34,907 nt of DNA, from assembly GCA_007121075.1 (NCBI GenBank), contig SKMK01000023.1, positions 1-34,907 on the forward strand, read 5' to 3'. The notes under the pieces were generated by a model. That model did no database searches, was not told the DNA's origin, and was given only the letters and a program-made list of their open reading frames with translations. The translations under genes were made by a program, and so were the position numbers. The stretch comes from Syntrophomonadaceae bacterium. Its GTDB lineage: Bacteria > Bacillota > Dethiobacteria > DTU022. The stretch's first letter is position 1. Every line of letters starts with the position of its first letter. Below are positions 16,664-25,132 of the stretch, one piece after another.

Positions 16664-18385
16664 CTAATCCCTGATATCGATGGAAAGGGTCCGCAGGCGG
16701 TTAATGGCCGCTGCAATTTCAAGGGCCCGCGGCCGGGCATAATCGCCCCGCGGCTGGTTCGGTTTGGGAGATATCGCTTCCAGGCCCCTTTCATCAACCA
16801 GGTTGTTTACCTCTTCCGTAATTTCAGCCAGGGTTTTTTTGCCGTCGATCAATTTTTTGCTCAGGGCATAGCAGATAATCTCCCCGACAGCCCGGTTCTG
16901 GGAAGGATCCAAGATTTGTTCCACCTGGTGCAGGTCGATATCATCGCGACCAAACTGGAGGTTATCCACTCCCTGGGCTTTGACCTTGACCTTGCGGCCC
17001 TTGTAGGGATTAAAACTCCCCGGCCGGGGGACCCTGTCCCGGATTTCCCCGAAAGTATCTTCTGTTTCCATTTTTCGCCCGCTCGGATACTGTCGTGATA
17101 TTTCCCGGGCCTCCCCGGTTACCACTGCCGGGCTGTAGACATGCATCATGATCACAGTGCCGGCCACGTCAAAATAATCCCCGGCGCCGCCGATAACCAG
17201 GATCGTGGAAACCCCTTTTTCCCGGTAGAGCTGTTTTACCCGGTCAATAAAGGGCGTGATCGGCTCCCTGTCTTTAGCCACCAGGAGCTGCATGCGCATG
17301 TCCCTGATCATAAAGTTGGTAGCTGAAGTATCTTCGTCCATCAAAAGCACCTTAGCCCCCGCTTCCAGGGCCTCGATAATGTTGGCCGCCTGGGAAGTGC
17401 TGCCGCTGGCTTCATCGGAAGAAAACCTGTCTGTATCATGGCCGAAAGGAAGGTTGCTGATAAAGGGGCTGATATTGACCTTTTCCACACGCCGCCCGTC
17501 TTCGGCCCTGATTTTATAGGCTCCCGGGTCGGCCACAACTCCCTCTCGTCCATCGCCCGGGATGTGGTTATAAACGCTCTGTTCCAGCGCCCGCAGCAGG
17601 GTCGATTTGCCGTGGTAGCCCCCGCCGACGATCAGGGTCACTCCTTCCGGGATGCCCATACCCCGCACCTTTCCGGCATGAGGCCTTTCCATCTCCACTT
17701 CGAGCCCTAAAGGGGCCTGAAAAGGCACCGCTTTGCCCGATGGCAACGGCCTTTGATCCACACCGCTCCTGCGGGGCAAGATCGCTTCGTCGGCTACAAA
17801 AGCAACCAGGCCTTTTTCGGCCAGCTGGCTGCGCATATGCTCCTGGTCTTCAACCGTGTAGACATGGTTGAAAAGCTCATCTTCAGGAAGCGCTGAAAAG
17901 AAGAGGCTGTTTTTTACAAGCTTTGGGAGCTCATTGATGAGCATTTCGGCCGCTTCCCGGCCTAAAACCCGCCTGCCTGCCGCAGGCATGCCGGCAAAAA
18001 AGCGGGCCTCTACATAGTCTTCATTGACCGTCATGCTGGTCCGTTCCAGGACCTCCTGCCCGGGGTGATCAATCTGGAACGAACCCGATTTGCCGCTGCC
18101 CCTGTTACCCCGGGTAAAACGGCTTATGTTCCGGTGAAAAGCCCGGGTCAGATAGTCGGACAGGGCTACTTGCCTGACCGGCGGTTGAAAACTTTCTTGT
18201 GGAAACACCGCCTTTCCCAGGGGCACCCGCACCGCCAGCTGGGAAGGTGCGGCAAAGGGGTCGCCCTGGATATAGTGAAAAAACAGTTCAAAATCGGCAA
18301 ATTTGAACCGCTTACCCTGCAGCTGCTTGTATCCCTTGTATCCCTTGCCGTCGATCCCGGTTAAAATCTGCTGCAGCTGTTTCAT
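16664..18385 (-). CDS. ABC-class predicted ATPase (COG3044 family)
   Basis: 573-residue soluble protein of the predicted ABC-class ATPase family (COG3044, ABC_ATPase domain). The nucleotide-binding half has Walker A GGGYHGKST (254-262), the FSSDEASGSTSQAA signature-like segment near 321-334 and Walker B VLLMDEDTSATNF with Asp350-Glu351. The N-terminal 230 residues are family-specific and include a basic Gly/Arg stretch (TRGNRGSGKSGS, about 91-102). No membrane helices are present. Its role is unknown; a nucleic-acid function has been proposed for such proteins. The ATG has GGAGGGTGATCA immediately upstream. It has its own promoter at 18555-18584 and a structured leader. Confidence 0.88.
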   Translation of the reverse strand: MKQLQQILTGIDGKGYKGYKQLQGKRFKFADFELFFHYIQGDPFAAPSQLAVRVPLGKAVFPQESFQPPVRQVALSDYLTRAFHRNISRFTRGNRGSGKSGSFQIDHPGQEVLERTSMTVNEDYVEARFFAGMPAAGRRVLGREAAEMLINELPKLVKNSLFFSALPEDELFNHVYTVEDQEHMRSQLAEKGLVAFVADEAILPRRSGVDQRPLPSGKAVPFQAPLGLEVEMERPHAGKVRGMGIPEGVTLIVGGGYHGKSTLLRALEQSVYNHIPGDGREGVVADPGAYKIRAEDGRRVEKVNISPFISNLPFGHDTDRFSSDEASGSTSQAANIIEALEAGAKVLLMDEDTSATNFMIRDMRMQLLVAKDREPITPFIDRVKQLYREKGVSTILVIGGAGDYFDVAGTVIMMHVYSPAVVTGEAREISRQYPSGRKMETEDTFGEIRDRVPRPGSFNPYKGRKVKVKAQGVDNLQFGRDDIDLHQVEQILDPSQNRAVGEIICYALSKKLIDGKKTLAEITEEVNNLVDERGLEAISPKPNQPRGDYARPRALEIAAAINRLRTLSIDIRD

Positions 18386-18547
18386 TGATCACCCTCCTGT
18401 TTCATACCTGATTATTTAACCCTGTATCACCTGCAGCGAAACCAGGTGCACCCTGTCTCTCGCTGCAGGAAAATAAAGACCACCGCATATAGTAGCAAGC
18501 ACGAACAGGGGCACGATAGCTCGTGCCCCGGCAAAATCCTGGTTTCT
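18386..18547 (-). promoter_or_regulatory. Structured 5' leader of the COG3044 ATPase gene
   Basis: From the predicted start near 18547 the transcript has an untranslated leader of about 160 bases with two strong hairpins. The first, at 18508-18529, has a 9-bp perfect stem (GGGGCACGA / TCGTGCCCC) and a 4-base loop. The second has perfect 10-bp arms CCTGCAGCGA (18460-18469) and TCGCTGCAGG (18430-18439) around a 20-base loop that itself contains CAGG and CCTG. Neither has a U-tract, so these are not ordinary terminators. Possible roles are transcript stabilisation, a protein-binding leader or an undescribed cis-regulator. Confidence 0.55.
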
Positions 18548-18554
18548 TGTTAAA

Positions 18555-18584
18555 AGTATAGGGGGAAATTTGTCCCGTTGTCAA
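18555..18584 (-). promoter_or_regulatory. Promoter of the COG3044 ATPase gene
   Basis: On the minus strand a perfect TTGACA (18579-18584) and TATACT (18555-18560) are 18 bases apart. It sits about 50 bases after the argH stop, so the ATPase is separately expressed from the arginine operon. Confidence 0.75.
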
Positions 18585-18637
18585 ATACCCTTTGAGTGCT
18601 TTTTAATTATAGGCAACGGGAACAGCGCCACTGCAGC

Positions 18638-20011
18638 TCAACCCATTTCTTTCCAGGCCAGTTTCATTTGTTCCCTCACAGCAGAAGGGGCCGTCCCTCC
18701 GCGGCTGCGGCGGGCTTCGACCACCTGGGCCGGATCCAGTAAAAATGAAATTTCCCCTGCCAGGGCGGGATGGAACCGGCCCCGCGTATCGGGATCGAGC
18801 TCGCGCAGGCGCTTTTCTTCCTTCCGGCAGTAAGCGATCAGGTTGCCGACAACATGGTGGGCATCCCGGAAGCTGAGCCCGTTTTTGACCAGGTAATCGG
18901 CCAAATCGGTGGCGCAAAGGTAATCGTCGTCCACGGCTTCTTTTAAGCAGTCATGATTGAGGGTAACCGTATCGAGCATTTCGGCCAGCAGGGGCAGGAG
19001 CCCTTTTAAAGTGTCTACGGTGTCGAAAAAACCTTCCTTATCTTCCTGCATATCCTTGTTGTAGGCTAAAGGCAGGCCCTTCATGACCGTTAAAATGGCA
19101 AAAAGGCTTCCGTAAACCCGGCCGGTTTTGCCCCGGGCCAGCTCGGCCAGGTCGGGGTTTTTTTTCTGCGGCATCATGCTGCTGCCCGTGGTATAAGCAT
19201 CGTCAAGCTCGATGAAGCCAAACTCCGCCGAAGACCAGTTGATCAGCTCCTCGCACAACCGGCTAAGATGCATCATCAAGATCGAGGCGAATGAAAGAAA
19301 TTCAATAATGTAATCCCGGTCGCTCACCGCATCGATGCTGTTTTCGTACAGGCCGGAGAAGCCCAGTTTTTCCGCCACCTGTTGGCGGTCAATATCAAAA
19401 CCGGTCCCGGCCAGGGCCCCGGCGCCCAGGGGCATTAAATCAGCGCGCTTTAATACGCCCTCCAGCCTCTCCCGGTCCCGCTGCAGCATCCAGAAATAGG
19501 CCAGCAGGTGGTGGGAAAACAGCACCGGCTGGGCCCTCTGCAGGTGGGTGTAGCCGGGAATCAGCACCCCTTCGAAGCGCTCAGCCAGGTGAAGGAGGGT
19601 TTCCTGGAGCTGCTTCAAAAGCAGCTCCAGCGCCTTGATCTCATCCTTCATGTACAGGTGGGTGTCAAGGGCCACCTGGTCGTTGCGGCTGCGACCGGTA
19701 TGCAGTTTCCCTCCCAGGGGGCCGATTTTTTCGATGAGCCTTTTTTCGATATTCATATGAATATCTTCAAAATCAAGGTCGTAGGGAAATTGCTCCTGTT
19801 CCACCTCCGCCCTGATCTCCTTTAAGCCGTCGATAATCTTTTCCGCCTCATCCCGGGTAATTATTCTCCGGTCGGCCAGCATCTCGACGTGGGCCAGGCT
19901 GCCCCTGGTATCGACAATGGCCAGGCGCCGGTCAAAAGGAAGCGAGGCGGTAAAATGGAGCACCGCTTCAGATGCATCTTTTACGAATCGTCCCTGCCAT
20001 GGTTTTTTCAG
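18638..20011 (-). CDS. argH: Argininosuccinate lyase
   Basis: Last step of arginine synthesis: splits argininosuccinate into arginine and fumarate. The fumarase/aspartase superfamily signature [12 protein letters not shown] is intact, as are [12 protein letters not shown] and the family C-terminus. The conserved N-terminal motif (usually WGGRF) occurs here as KKPWQGRF, upstream of every in-frame ATG, GTG or TTG. Keeping it requires a start at CTG 20011-20009, preceded by GGAGGTG about 8 bases upstream. This CTG overlaps the argG stop as CTGA, analogous to the common ATGA coupling. The product is then 457 residues, the normal family length; the nearest conventional start (GTG at 19963) would remove 16 conserved residues. 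Confidence 0.9.
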   Translation of the reverse strand: MKKPWQGRFVKDASEAVLHFTASLPFDRRLAIVDTRGSLAHVEMLADRRIITRDEAEKIIDGLKEIRAEVEQEQFPYDLDFEDIHMNIEKRLIEKIGPLGGKLHTGRSRNDQVALDTHLYMKDEIKALELLLKQLQETLLHLAERFEGVLIPGYTHLQRAQPVLFSHHLLAYFWMLQRDRERLEGVLKRADLMPLGAGALAGTGFDIDRQQVAEKLGFSGLYENSIDAVSDRDYIIEFLSFASILMMHLSRLCEELINWSSAEFGFIELDDAYTTGSSMMPQKKNPDLAELARGKTGRVYGSLFAILTVMKGLPLAYNKDMQEDKEGFFDTVDTLKGLLPLLAEMLDTVTLNHDCLKEAVDDDYLCATDLADYLVKNGLSFRDAHHVVGNLIAYCRKEEKRLRELDPDTRGRFHPALAGEISFLLDPAQVVEARRSRGGTAPSAVREQMKLAWKEMG

Positions 20012-21243
20012 CTCTTAGCCACCTCCTGGGGGCTCATTGCTTTTTTTTTGTTCATCAACCCCCTGATAGTCAGGGGCAGGCCATAAAGGTTAATAAATCC
20101 CTGGGCATCCTTTTGATCGAACAAATCATCCTCCTCAAAAGTAGCCATATCCGGATTATAAAGGGTGTACGGTGAAGTCCTGCCCTTAACCACTATATTA
20201 CCCTTGTACAGTTTCATGTCAATCGTGCCTGTAACCGTCTGCTGGGTAGTGCGGATAAAGCCGTCCAGGGCTTCCCGGAGCGGAGTAAACCACAGCCCGT
20301 AATAAATCAGCTCGGCATATTTTAAAGCAACAGTCTCCTTGTAATGGTAGGTCTCCCGGTCTAAAGTATACTGTTCCAGCTCGCGGTGGGCAAAAGACAA
20401 AATGGTGCCGCCGGGGGTTTCATAGATTCCGCGGGATTTCATGCCCAGCAGCCTGTTTTCGACCAGGTCAATGCGCCCGATACCATGCCGTCCCCCAATG
20501 CGGTTCAATTCCAAGACCAGTTCCAGGGGTTCGTATTTTTGACCGTTCAAAGCATAGGGAAGACCCTGATCAAAACTGATCGAAAGTGTTTCCGGCTCAC
20601 CAGGAGCATCCTGGGGATCGCAGGTCAGGCGGAACATATCCTTGTCAGGCTCCCTGGCAGGATCTTCCAGGATCCCCCCTTCAAAGCTGATATGCCACAG
20701 GTTACGGTCAATACTGTACGGTTTTTCCGCCGTGACCGGGATGGGAATATTTTTCTGGCAGGCATAGTCAATGCAGTCGCTCCTTGATTTAAAATCCCAC
20801 TCCCGCCAGGGGGCGATAATTTTCAGGTGGGGATTAAGGGCCTTGATCGCAAATTCGAACCGGACCTGGTCATTGCCTTTGCCTGTAGCGCCGTGGGCTA
20901 CCACTGTTGCTCCCACCTTTTCGGCAATCTCCACCAACTTTTTGCCGATCACCGGCCGGGCAATAGCCGTCCCGAGCAGGTATTTTCCTTCATAAACGGC
21001 CCCGGACTGGACCATGGGGAAAATATAATCAGTGACCAGTTCTTCCCGGATATCTTCAACATAGATTTCGGAAGCCCCGGTTTTAATTGCCTTTTCCTCA
21101 AGGCCTTCGAGTTCTGTATCACCCTGGCCAACATCTGCGGTGACGGCCACGATCTCGTAACCGTATTTTTCCTGGAGCCACTTGACAATTACCGATGTAT
21201 CAAGCCCCCCGGAATAAGCGAGAACTACTTTTTCATTCGCCAT
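20008..21243 (-). CDS. argG: Argininosuccinate synthase
   Basis: Joins citrulline and aspartate using ATP. The N-terminal PP-loop AYSGGLDTS, the segment [13 protein letters not shown] and the [13 protein letters not shown] motif are all present; the 411-residue length is standard. The ATG at 21243 (MANEK) is chosen because GGAGG lies 9 bases upstream; an ATG three codons earlier directly abuts that site. Its stop overlaps the inferred argH start by three bases. Upstream, 72 bases separate it from the argD remnant. Confidence 0.96.
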   Translation of the reverse strand: MANEKVVLAYSGGLDTSVIVKWLQEKYGYEIVAVTADVGQGDTELEGLEEKAIKTGASEIYVEDIREELVTDYIFPMVQSGAVYEGKYLLGTAIARPVIGKKLVEIAEKVGATVVAHGATGKGNDQVRFEFAIKALNPHLKIIAPWREWDFKSRSDCIDYACQKNIPIPVTAEKPYSIDRNLWHISFEGGILEDPAREPDKDMFRLTCDPQDAPGEPETLSISFDQGLPYALNGQKYEPLELVLELNRIGGRHGIGRIDLVENRLLGMKSRGIYETPGGTILSFAHRELEQYTLDRETYHYKETVALKYAELIYYGLWFTPLREALDGFIRTTQQTVTGTIDMKLYKGNIVVKGRTSPYTLYNPDMATFEEDDLFDQKDAQGFINLYGLPLTIRGLMNKKKAMSPQEVAKS

Positions 21244-21315
21244 TATCAACATCCTCCTGTCAATTAAATAAATAATCTAAACCAATAAAACACTAAATAT
21301 GTAATCAACCTTCTT

Positions 21316-21459
21316 TTATAAACCCTTCAAATATCTCCAAACCTTATTCAGCTCATATGAACCCTCGCCCCTGACCAGGCAGGGGGTTGCCCCAGGATCG
21401 CGGCTGTAGGTATTGATAATATATTTTGCTTCCAAATCTTGAATGTTACCCACTTTCAA
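21316..21459 (-). pseudogene. argD: Remnant of argD (acetylornithine aminotransferase N-terminus)
   Basis: Between argB and argG, where argD usually lies, a 47-codon frame starts with TTG (GGGAG 6 bases upstream), or with a GTG two codons later. It encodes an ArgD-like N-terminus, NIQDLEAKYIINTYSR followed by LVRGEGSY. Full-length ArgD continues with WDxxGxxYLDF and 350 more residues; here the frame ends after KVWRYLKGL. The PLP-binding domain is entirely missing. The best reading is a deletion that removed nearly all of argD and, given usual gene order, argF too. The similarity is recognised by eye only. An assembly collapse is an alternative. Confidence 0.65.
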
Positions 21460-21476
21460 CCGGGACTCCCTTCTTA

Positions 21477-22376
21477 TTACTGTTTGACCATGGTGCCGAT
21501 CCCGGCATCGGTAAATATTTCTAGAATCAGGGAATGAGGCACCCTGCCATCGATAATGTGGGTCCTTCGCACGCCCCCTTCCAGGGCCATCAGGCAGGAC
21601 TCAACCTTGGGAATCATGCCCCCGCTGATCGCCCCTTCCATGACCATGGCCTTGATCTCGCCCCGGCTGATGGAAGAAATAAATTCCTGCTTCCCGTCCT
21701 TCAGGTAGTAGATACCGTCCACATCGGTCAAAACAATCAGCTTTTCCGCCTTCAAGGCCACGGCAAGCTCACCGGCAACATGGTCGGCATTGATATTCAG
21801 GCTTTCCCCGTTCAAATCTGCCCCAATGGAAGAAACGACGGGAATGTAGCCGTTATCACTGACGGTTTGGATCAGGGCCGGGTTAATCTGCATTATTTCA
21901 CCGACCCGCCCCAGATCCGCGGTTTCTCCGCCGGGTTCGCCGTTAACCGGTTGATGTTCCAGGCGCCGGGCCTGGAGGATTTCCCCATCCCGGCCGCTAA
22001 ACCCGACCGCTTTGCCGCCCTGCTGGTTAAAGAGGCTGACGATATTTTGATTAATTTTACCCATCAGGACCATTTCCACGATCTCCATCGTCTCATCATC
22101 GGTCACCCGCAGGCCGTTTACAAACCGGGGTTTTTTACCCAGTTTTTCCATTATTTCAGAAACTTCCCTGCCCCCGCCGTGCACTAGCACCGGTTTGACC
22201 CCGATGTACTTGAGAAGAACCAGGTCGACAATCACCGATTCCATCAATTCCCGGTTAACCATGGCCTGCCCGCCGTACTTGACTACAAAATAGGTACCCG
22301 TAAATTTTCGCATGTAGGGAAGGGCTTCGACCAGCACTTCAGCCTTGGATATGTTTTTTAAAACCTCTTGATTCAC
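21477..22376 (-). CDS. argB: Acetylglutamate kinase
   Basis: Phosphorylates N-acetylglutamate, the second step of the acetylated arginine route. The amino-acid-kinase signatures are intact: VVKYGGQAM near the N-terminus, VLVHGGGREVS, and the sugar/ATP-site regions LNINADHVAGELA and LTDVDGIY. I prefer the GTG at 22376 (VNQEVLKN), 299 residues, because GGGTGAT precedes it and the N-terminus then matches the family; a longer frame from the GTG at 22412 overlaps argJ by 17 bases. The VEALPYMRKFTG N-terminal helix suggests the hexameric, arginine-inhibited type. 17 bases downstream begins the argD remnant. Confidence 0.94.
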   Translation of the reverse strand: MNQEVLKNISKAEVLVEALPYMRKFTGTYFVVKYGGQAMVNRELMESVIVDLVLLKYIGVKPVLVHGGGREVSEIMEKLGKKPRFVNGLRVTDDETMEIVEMVLMGKINQNIVSLFNQQGGKAVGFSGRDGEILQARRLEHQPVNGEPGGETADLGRVGEIMQINPALIQTVSDNGYIPVVSSIGADLNGESLNINADHVAGELAVALKAEKLIVLTDVDGIYYLKDGKQEFISSISRGEIKAMVMEGAISGGMIPKVESCLMALEGGVRRTHIIDGRVPHSLILEIFTDAGIGTMVKQ

Positions 22377-22395
22377 TACTATCACCCGCTTTTCG

Positions 22396-23613
22396 TTATG
22401 ACCGGTAGTCACTGTTAATCGAAACGTATTCGTGGCTCATGTCCGTACCCCACGCTGTCAGCCCGGCGTGGCCCTGCTTGAGATCGACCTGGACGGTAAT
22501 ATCCCGTTCCTGAAGCACTTTCTTCATTTTTTCTTCGCTGAAGGGGACCGAACCTCCATTTTCTGCTACCTGGTACGGGCCGATAAAAATGTCGACTTTC
22601 TCGGGTTCAAATTCAACCCCGGCATAGCCGAGGGCGGCCAGGATCCGGCCCCAGTTGGCATCTTCCCCAAAAAATGCGGTTTTGACCAGGGGGGAATTAA
22701 GGACACTGCGGGAAAGGATCCGGGCGCTTTCTTCGTCCCGGGCCCCTTTAATGTTTAAAGTGATCACCTTGGTCAGGCCTTCGCCGTCTTCCACGATCTT
22801 GTAGGCCAGCTCCCGGCAGACCTGCTCCAGCAGCGCTTTAAAAGCAGGCAACAACTCACTGTGTTCAGTTATCTCAACCTGCTCCCTGGCCCCGTTGGCC
22901 AGGATCAGGGCGGTATCGTTTGTCGAGGTGTCGCCGTCAATGGTAATCACGTTGAAAGACCTGTTCACTGCCTCGTTAAAAAGCTCCTGCAGGAGGGGTC
23001 GTTCGATCTTGACATCGGTGGTCAGGAAAGCCAGCATGGTGGCCATGTTGGGGCAGATCATTCCCGATCCTTTGGCCATCCCGCCCAGATGGAAATTACC
23101 TGAAGGAGTGATGCAGCGGTAAGCGGACTGTTTAACCCTGGTATCGGTGGTCAAAATGGCTTTAGCCGCATCCAGGTCGGCTTCCCCGCCGGTTTTAACG
23201 CCCTCCAGGGCCAGCTCGATGCCGGTGCTGATCTTTCCCATGGGCAGCGGCACGCCGATCACCCCGGTGGAGCAAATCATCACCTGCGACGGGTCGATGT
23301 TCATACCGGAGGCGCTTTTTTCTGCCATCAACCAGGCATCGCGCCTGCCTTGCTCCCCGGTACAGGCGTTGGCGTTGCCGGAATTGACCACGATCAACCG
23401 GACCGGGTTCTCCAAATTTGCCCGGCACTGTTTAATCGGGGCCGCGCAAACCAGGTTCTGGGTAAAAACCCCTGCCGCCTTTGAATCCGGCTCGCTGTAA
23501 ATAAAGGCCAGATCTTTTTTGCCGTTCTTCAGGCCGCAGGATATTCCTGAAGCTTTAAATCCTTCTGCTGCCGTAACTCCTCTTCCTTCCAGTTTAATCC
23601 AATTACCCTCCAT
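22396..23613 (-). CDS. argJ: Bifunctional ornithine acetyltransferase / N-acetylglutamate synthase
   Basis: ArgJ recycles acetyl groups from acetylornithine to glutamate and makes acetylglutamate, so the pathway here is cyclic. The self-cleavage and catalytic threonine lies in MICPNMATMLAF; the TSTNDTALILANG stretch of the beta chain and AVNRSFNVITIDGD are also present. The length of 405 residues is typical. ATG at 23613 has AAGGAGG 12 bases upstream and AAGGA closer still. A small open frame (23603-23692) overlaps its start. Whether the synthase activity is retained cannot be told from sequence. Confidence 0.95.
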   Translation of the reverse strand: MEGNWIKLEGRGVTAAEGFKASGISCGLKNGKKDLAFIYSEPDSKAAGVFTQNLVCAAPIKQCRANLENPVRLIVVNSGNANACTGEQGRRDAWLMAEKSASGMNIDPSQVMICSTGVIGVPLPMGKISTGIELALEGVKTGGEADLDAAKAILTTDTRVKQSAYRCITPSGNFHLGGMAKGSGMICPNMATMLAFLTTDVKIERPLLQELFNEAVNRSFNVITIDGDTSTNDTALILANGAREQVEITEHSELLPAFKALLEQVCRELAYKIVEDGEGLTKVITLNIKGARDEESARILSRSVLNSPLVKTAFFGEDANWGRILAALGYAGVEFEPEKVDIFIGPYQVAENGGSVPFSEEKMKKVLQERDITVQVDLKQGHAGLTAWGTDMSHEYVSINSDYRS

Positions 23614-23692
23614 CTTCCTTCGGAACCTCCTTACCAGATTGCTTCTCCGCTAATTCTTTGTAATGGGCGAACCTGTCATTAATCCACGCCAT
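23603..23692 (-). CDS. Possible 29-residue small ORF overlapping the argJ start
   Basis: In the argC-argJ gap an ATG at 23692 opens a 29-codon frame whose TAA lies 8 bases inside argJ, giving an 11-base overlap. GGTGGAT lies about 8 bases upstream. The peptide is charged and helix-like (starts MAWINDRFAHYKELAEK). The arrangement resembles translational coupling, but no family is recognised and chance cannot be excluded. Confidence 0.3.
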   Translation of the reverse strand: MAWINDRFAHYKELAEKQSGKEVPKEDGG

Positions 23693-23729
23693 ATTAACCG
23701 ATCCACCGGCAGATTACCCCAACCTCTTC

Positions 23730-24764
23730 TTAAAACGGCAGTTGCCTCAACCCGGTATCTTCCGGCAAGCCCAGCATAATATTCATGTTTTGCACCGCCT
23801 GGCCGGCAGCCCCCTTAACCAGGTTGTCGATTGCCGATAATATGATCAGGCGGCCGGTACGCCGGTCCATCTTTAACGCGATATCAACAAAATTACTGCC
23901 CCGCACAAAACGGGTTTCAGGCAGTGCATCTTCCTCCAGGATCCTGACAAAGGGGCATTCTCCGTAAAAATAGTTGTACAGGGCCCTGATTTCTTCTTCG
24001 GTTTTACCGGAGGCCGGCTCCAGGTAAACCGTACTTAAAATTCCGCGAGCCATTGGGACCAGGTGGGGGGTAAAGGTGACTTTTATTTCACTTTCCCCGA
24101 GCAAGCCCAGTTCCTGTTCGATTTCGGCGGTATGCTGGTGGCAGGCCACCCGGTATGCTTTGAAATTCTCTGTACAATCTGGAAAATGAAAGGCCTGCCT
24201 GGGAGTCCTTCCCGCTCCCGAAACACCGGATTTGGCATCGATAATCATAGAAGCGGCCTTAACCATGCTCTCCTTAAGCAGGGGGGCAAGAGCCAGGATA
24301 ATGCTGGTCGGGTAACAGCCCGGGTTGGCGATCAGCCGAGCTGTGGATACCGCTCTCCGGTTCAGTTCCGGCAGGCCGTACACGGCCTCTTCCAAAAAAG
24401 AGGGTGCAGGGTGCTCCAGTTCGTACCACTGCCTGTACAGCTCCGCCTCTTTCAGCCTGAAGTCGGCACTTAGATCAATAACCCTGTACCCTTTTTTAAG
24501 CAGGCCGGGCATCGTGCCGGCTGACTGCCCGTGAGGCAGGGCACAGAAAACAATTTCTACAGCCGGCGGGATTTCATCCACCTGCATCCGGCTTAAAATT
24601 AAATCTTCTTGTTCCCGAAACTGGGGGTGGATGTCGCTCAACTTGCTCCCGGCGTAAGTTTCCGAGCTGATAAAAACCACATCCGTTTCCGGGTGGTCGT
24701 TAAGCAGGCGAATTAGTTCCGTCCCGGTATAGCCTGTTGCGCCCAAAATCGCTATTTTGCTCAT
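23730..24764 (-). CDS. argC: N-acetyl-gamma-glutamyl-phosphate reductase
   Basis: NADPH-dependent reduction of N-acetylglutamyl phosphate to the semialdehyde. The Rossmann motif GATGYTGTELIRLL is at the N-terminus and the catalytic Cys150 is in NPGCYPTS; 344 residues is the normal length. The ATG follows an AAGGGGGG Shine-Dalgarno block. It is the first gene of the arginine operon and lies directly behind a T-box terminator, so its expression should rise when tRNA-Arg is uncharged. Confidence 0.96.
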   Translation of the reverse strand: MSKIAILGATGYTGTELIRLLNDHPETDVVFISSETYAGSKLSDIHPQFREQEDLILSRMQVDEIPPAVEIVFCALPHGQSAGTMPGLLKKGYRVIDLSADFRLKEAELYRQWYELEHPAPSFLEEAVYGLPELNRRAVSTARLIANPGCYPTSIILALAPLLKESMVKAASMIIDAKSGVSGAGRTPRQAFHFPDCTENFKAYRVACHQHTAEIEQELGLLGESEIKVTFTPHLVPMARGILSTVYLEPASGKTEEEIRALYNYFYGECPFVRILEEDALPETRFVRGSNFVDIALKMDRRTGRLIILSAIDNLVKGAAGQAVQNMNIMLGLPEDTGLRQLPF

Positions 24765-24784
24765 TATCGTTCCCCCCCCTTAAA

Positions 24785-25068
24785 TTAAAAAACCTCTCGT
24801 CCATTAAAGGACGAGAGGCTCGCGGTACCACCTTTATTGATCGGCTTATATAATGCCGATCCCCTCAACCGTTTTCACGAAAAACGGCCTTGATAACGGT
24901 ATAAAACCGGGACAGCCTACCCACCGGTTTCCAACCGGCTTCAACCGCCATCTCCGGGGTGCGCTTCGCCGCTTGCTTAAGGTCCGGACTTTCACCAACT
25001 CCGGCTCGCTATCACCTTCACAATACGGTTACTCTCCCCATCACAGACTTGGACTCTATAAAATTATG
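24785..25068 (-). promoter_or_regulatory. T-box riboswitch (probable arginine specifier) controlling argC
   Basis: Minus-strand leader with the invariant T-box sequence AAGGTGGTACCGCG (24821-24834) followed by an intrinsic terminator: CCTCTCGTCC / GGACGAGAGG arms (24793-24818) and TTTTTT. Stem I shows an AGTA-like 5' loop strand and the AGCGAGCCGG distal region. On the 3' side of the specifier loop the sequence GAAG-CGC-A-CCCC places CGC (arginine; 24961-24963) as the specifier codon, with CCCC closing on GGGG near 25035. The codon assignment is by hand alignment. The gene order makes arginine the expected amino acid. Confidence 0.92.
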
Positions 25069-25072
25069 CTTT

Positions 25073-25100
25073 AGTTTACCACACCATTCCCGAAAGTCAA
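25073..25100 (-). promoter_or_regulatory. Promoter of the arginine operon T-box leader
   Basis: On the minus strand TTGACT (25095-25100) is followed after 16 bases by TAAACT (25073-25078), a fair housekeeping promoter just upstream of the T-box stem I. No terminator is visible between the preceding carboxyltransferase gene and this promoter, so some read-through into the leader is possible. Confidence 0.5.
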
Positions 25101-25132
25101 GGGGTAAAATATAAATTCCGGTTAAAAATTAT

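Noticed and set aside
24853-25074. 73-codon plus-strand frame opposite the arginine leader
   Set aside because: It is the complement of the conserved T-box stem I and antiterminator region.
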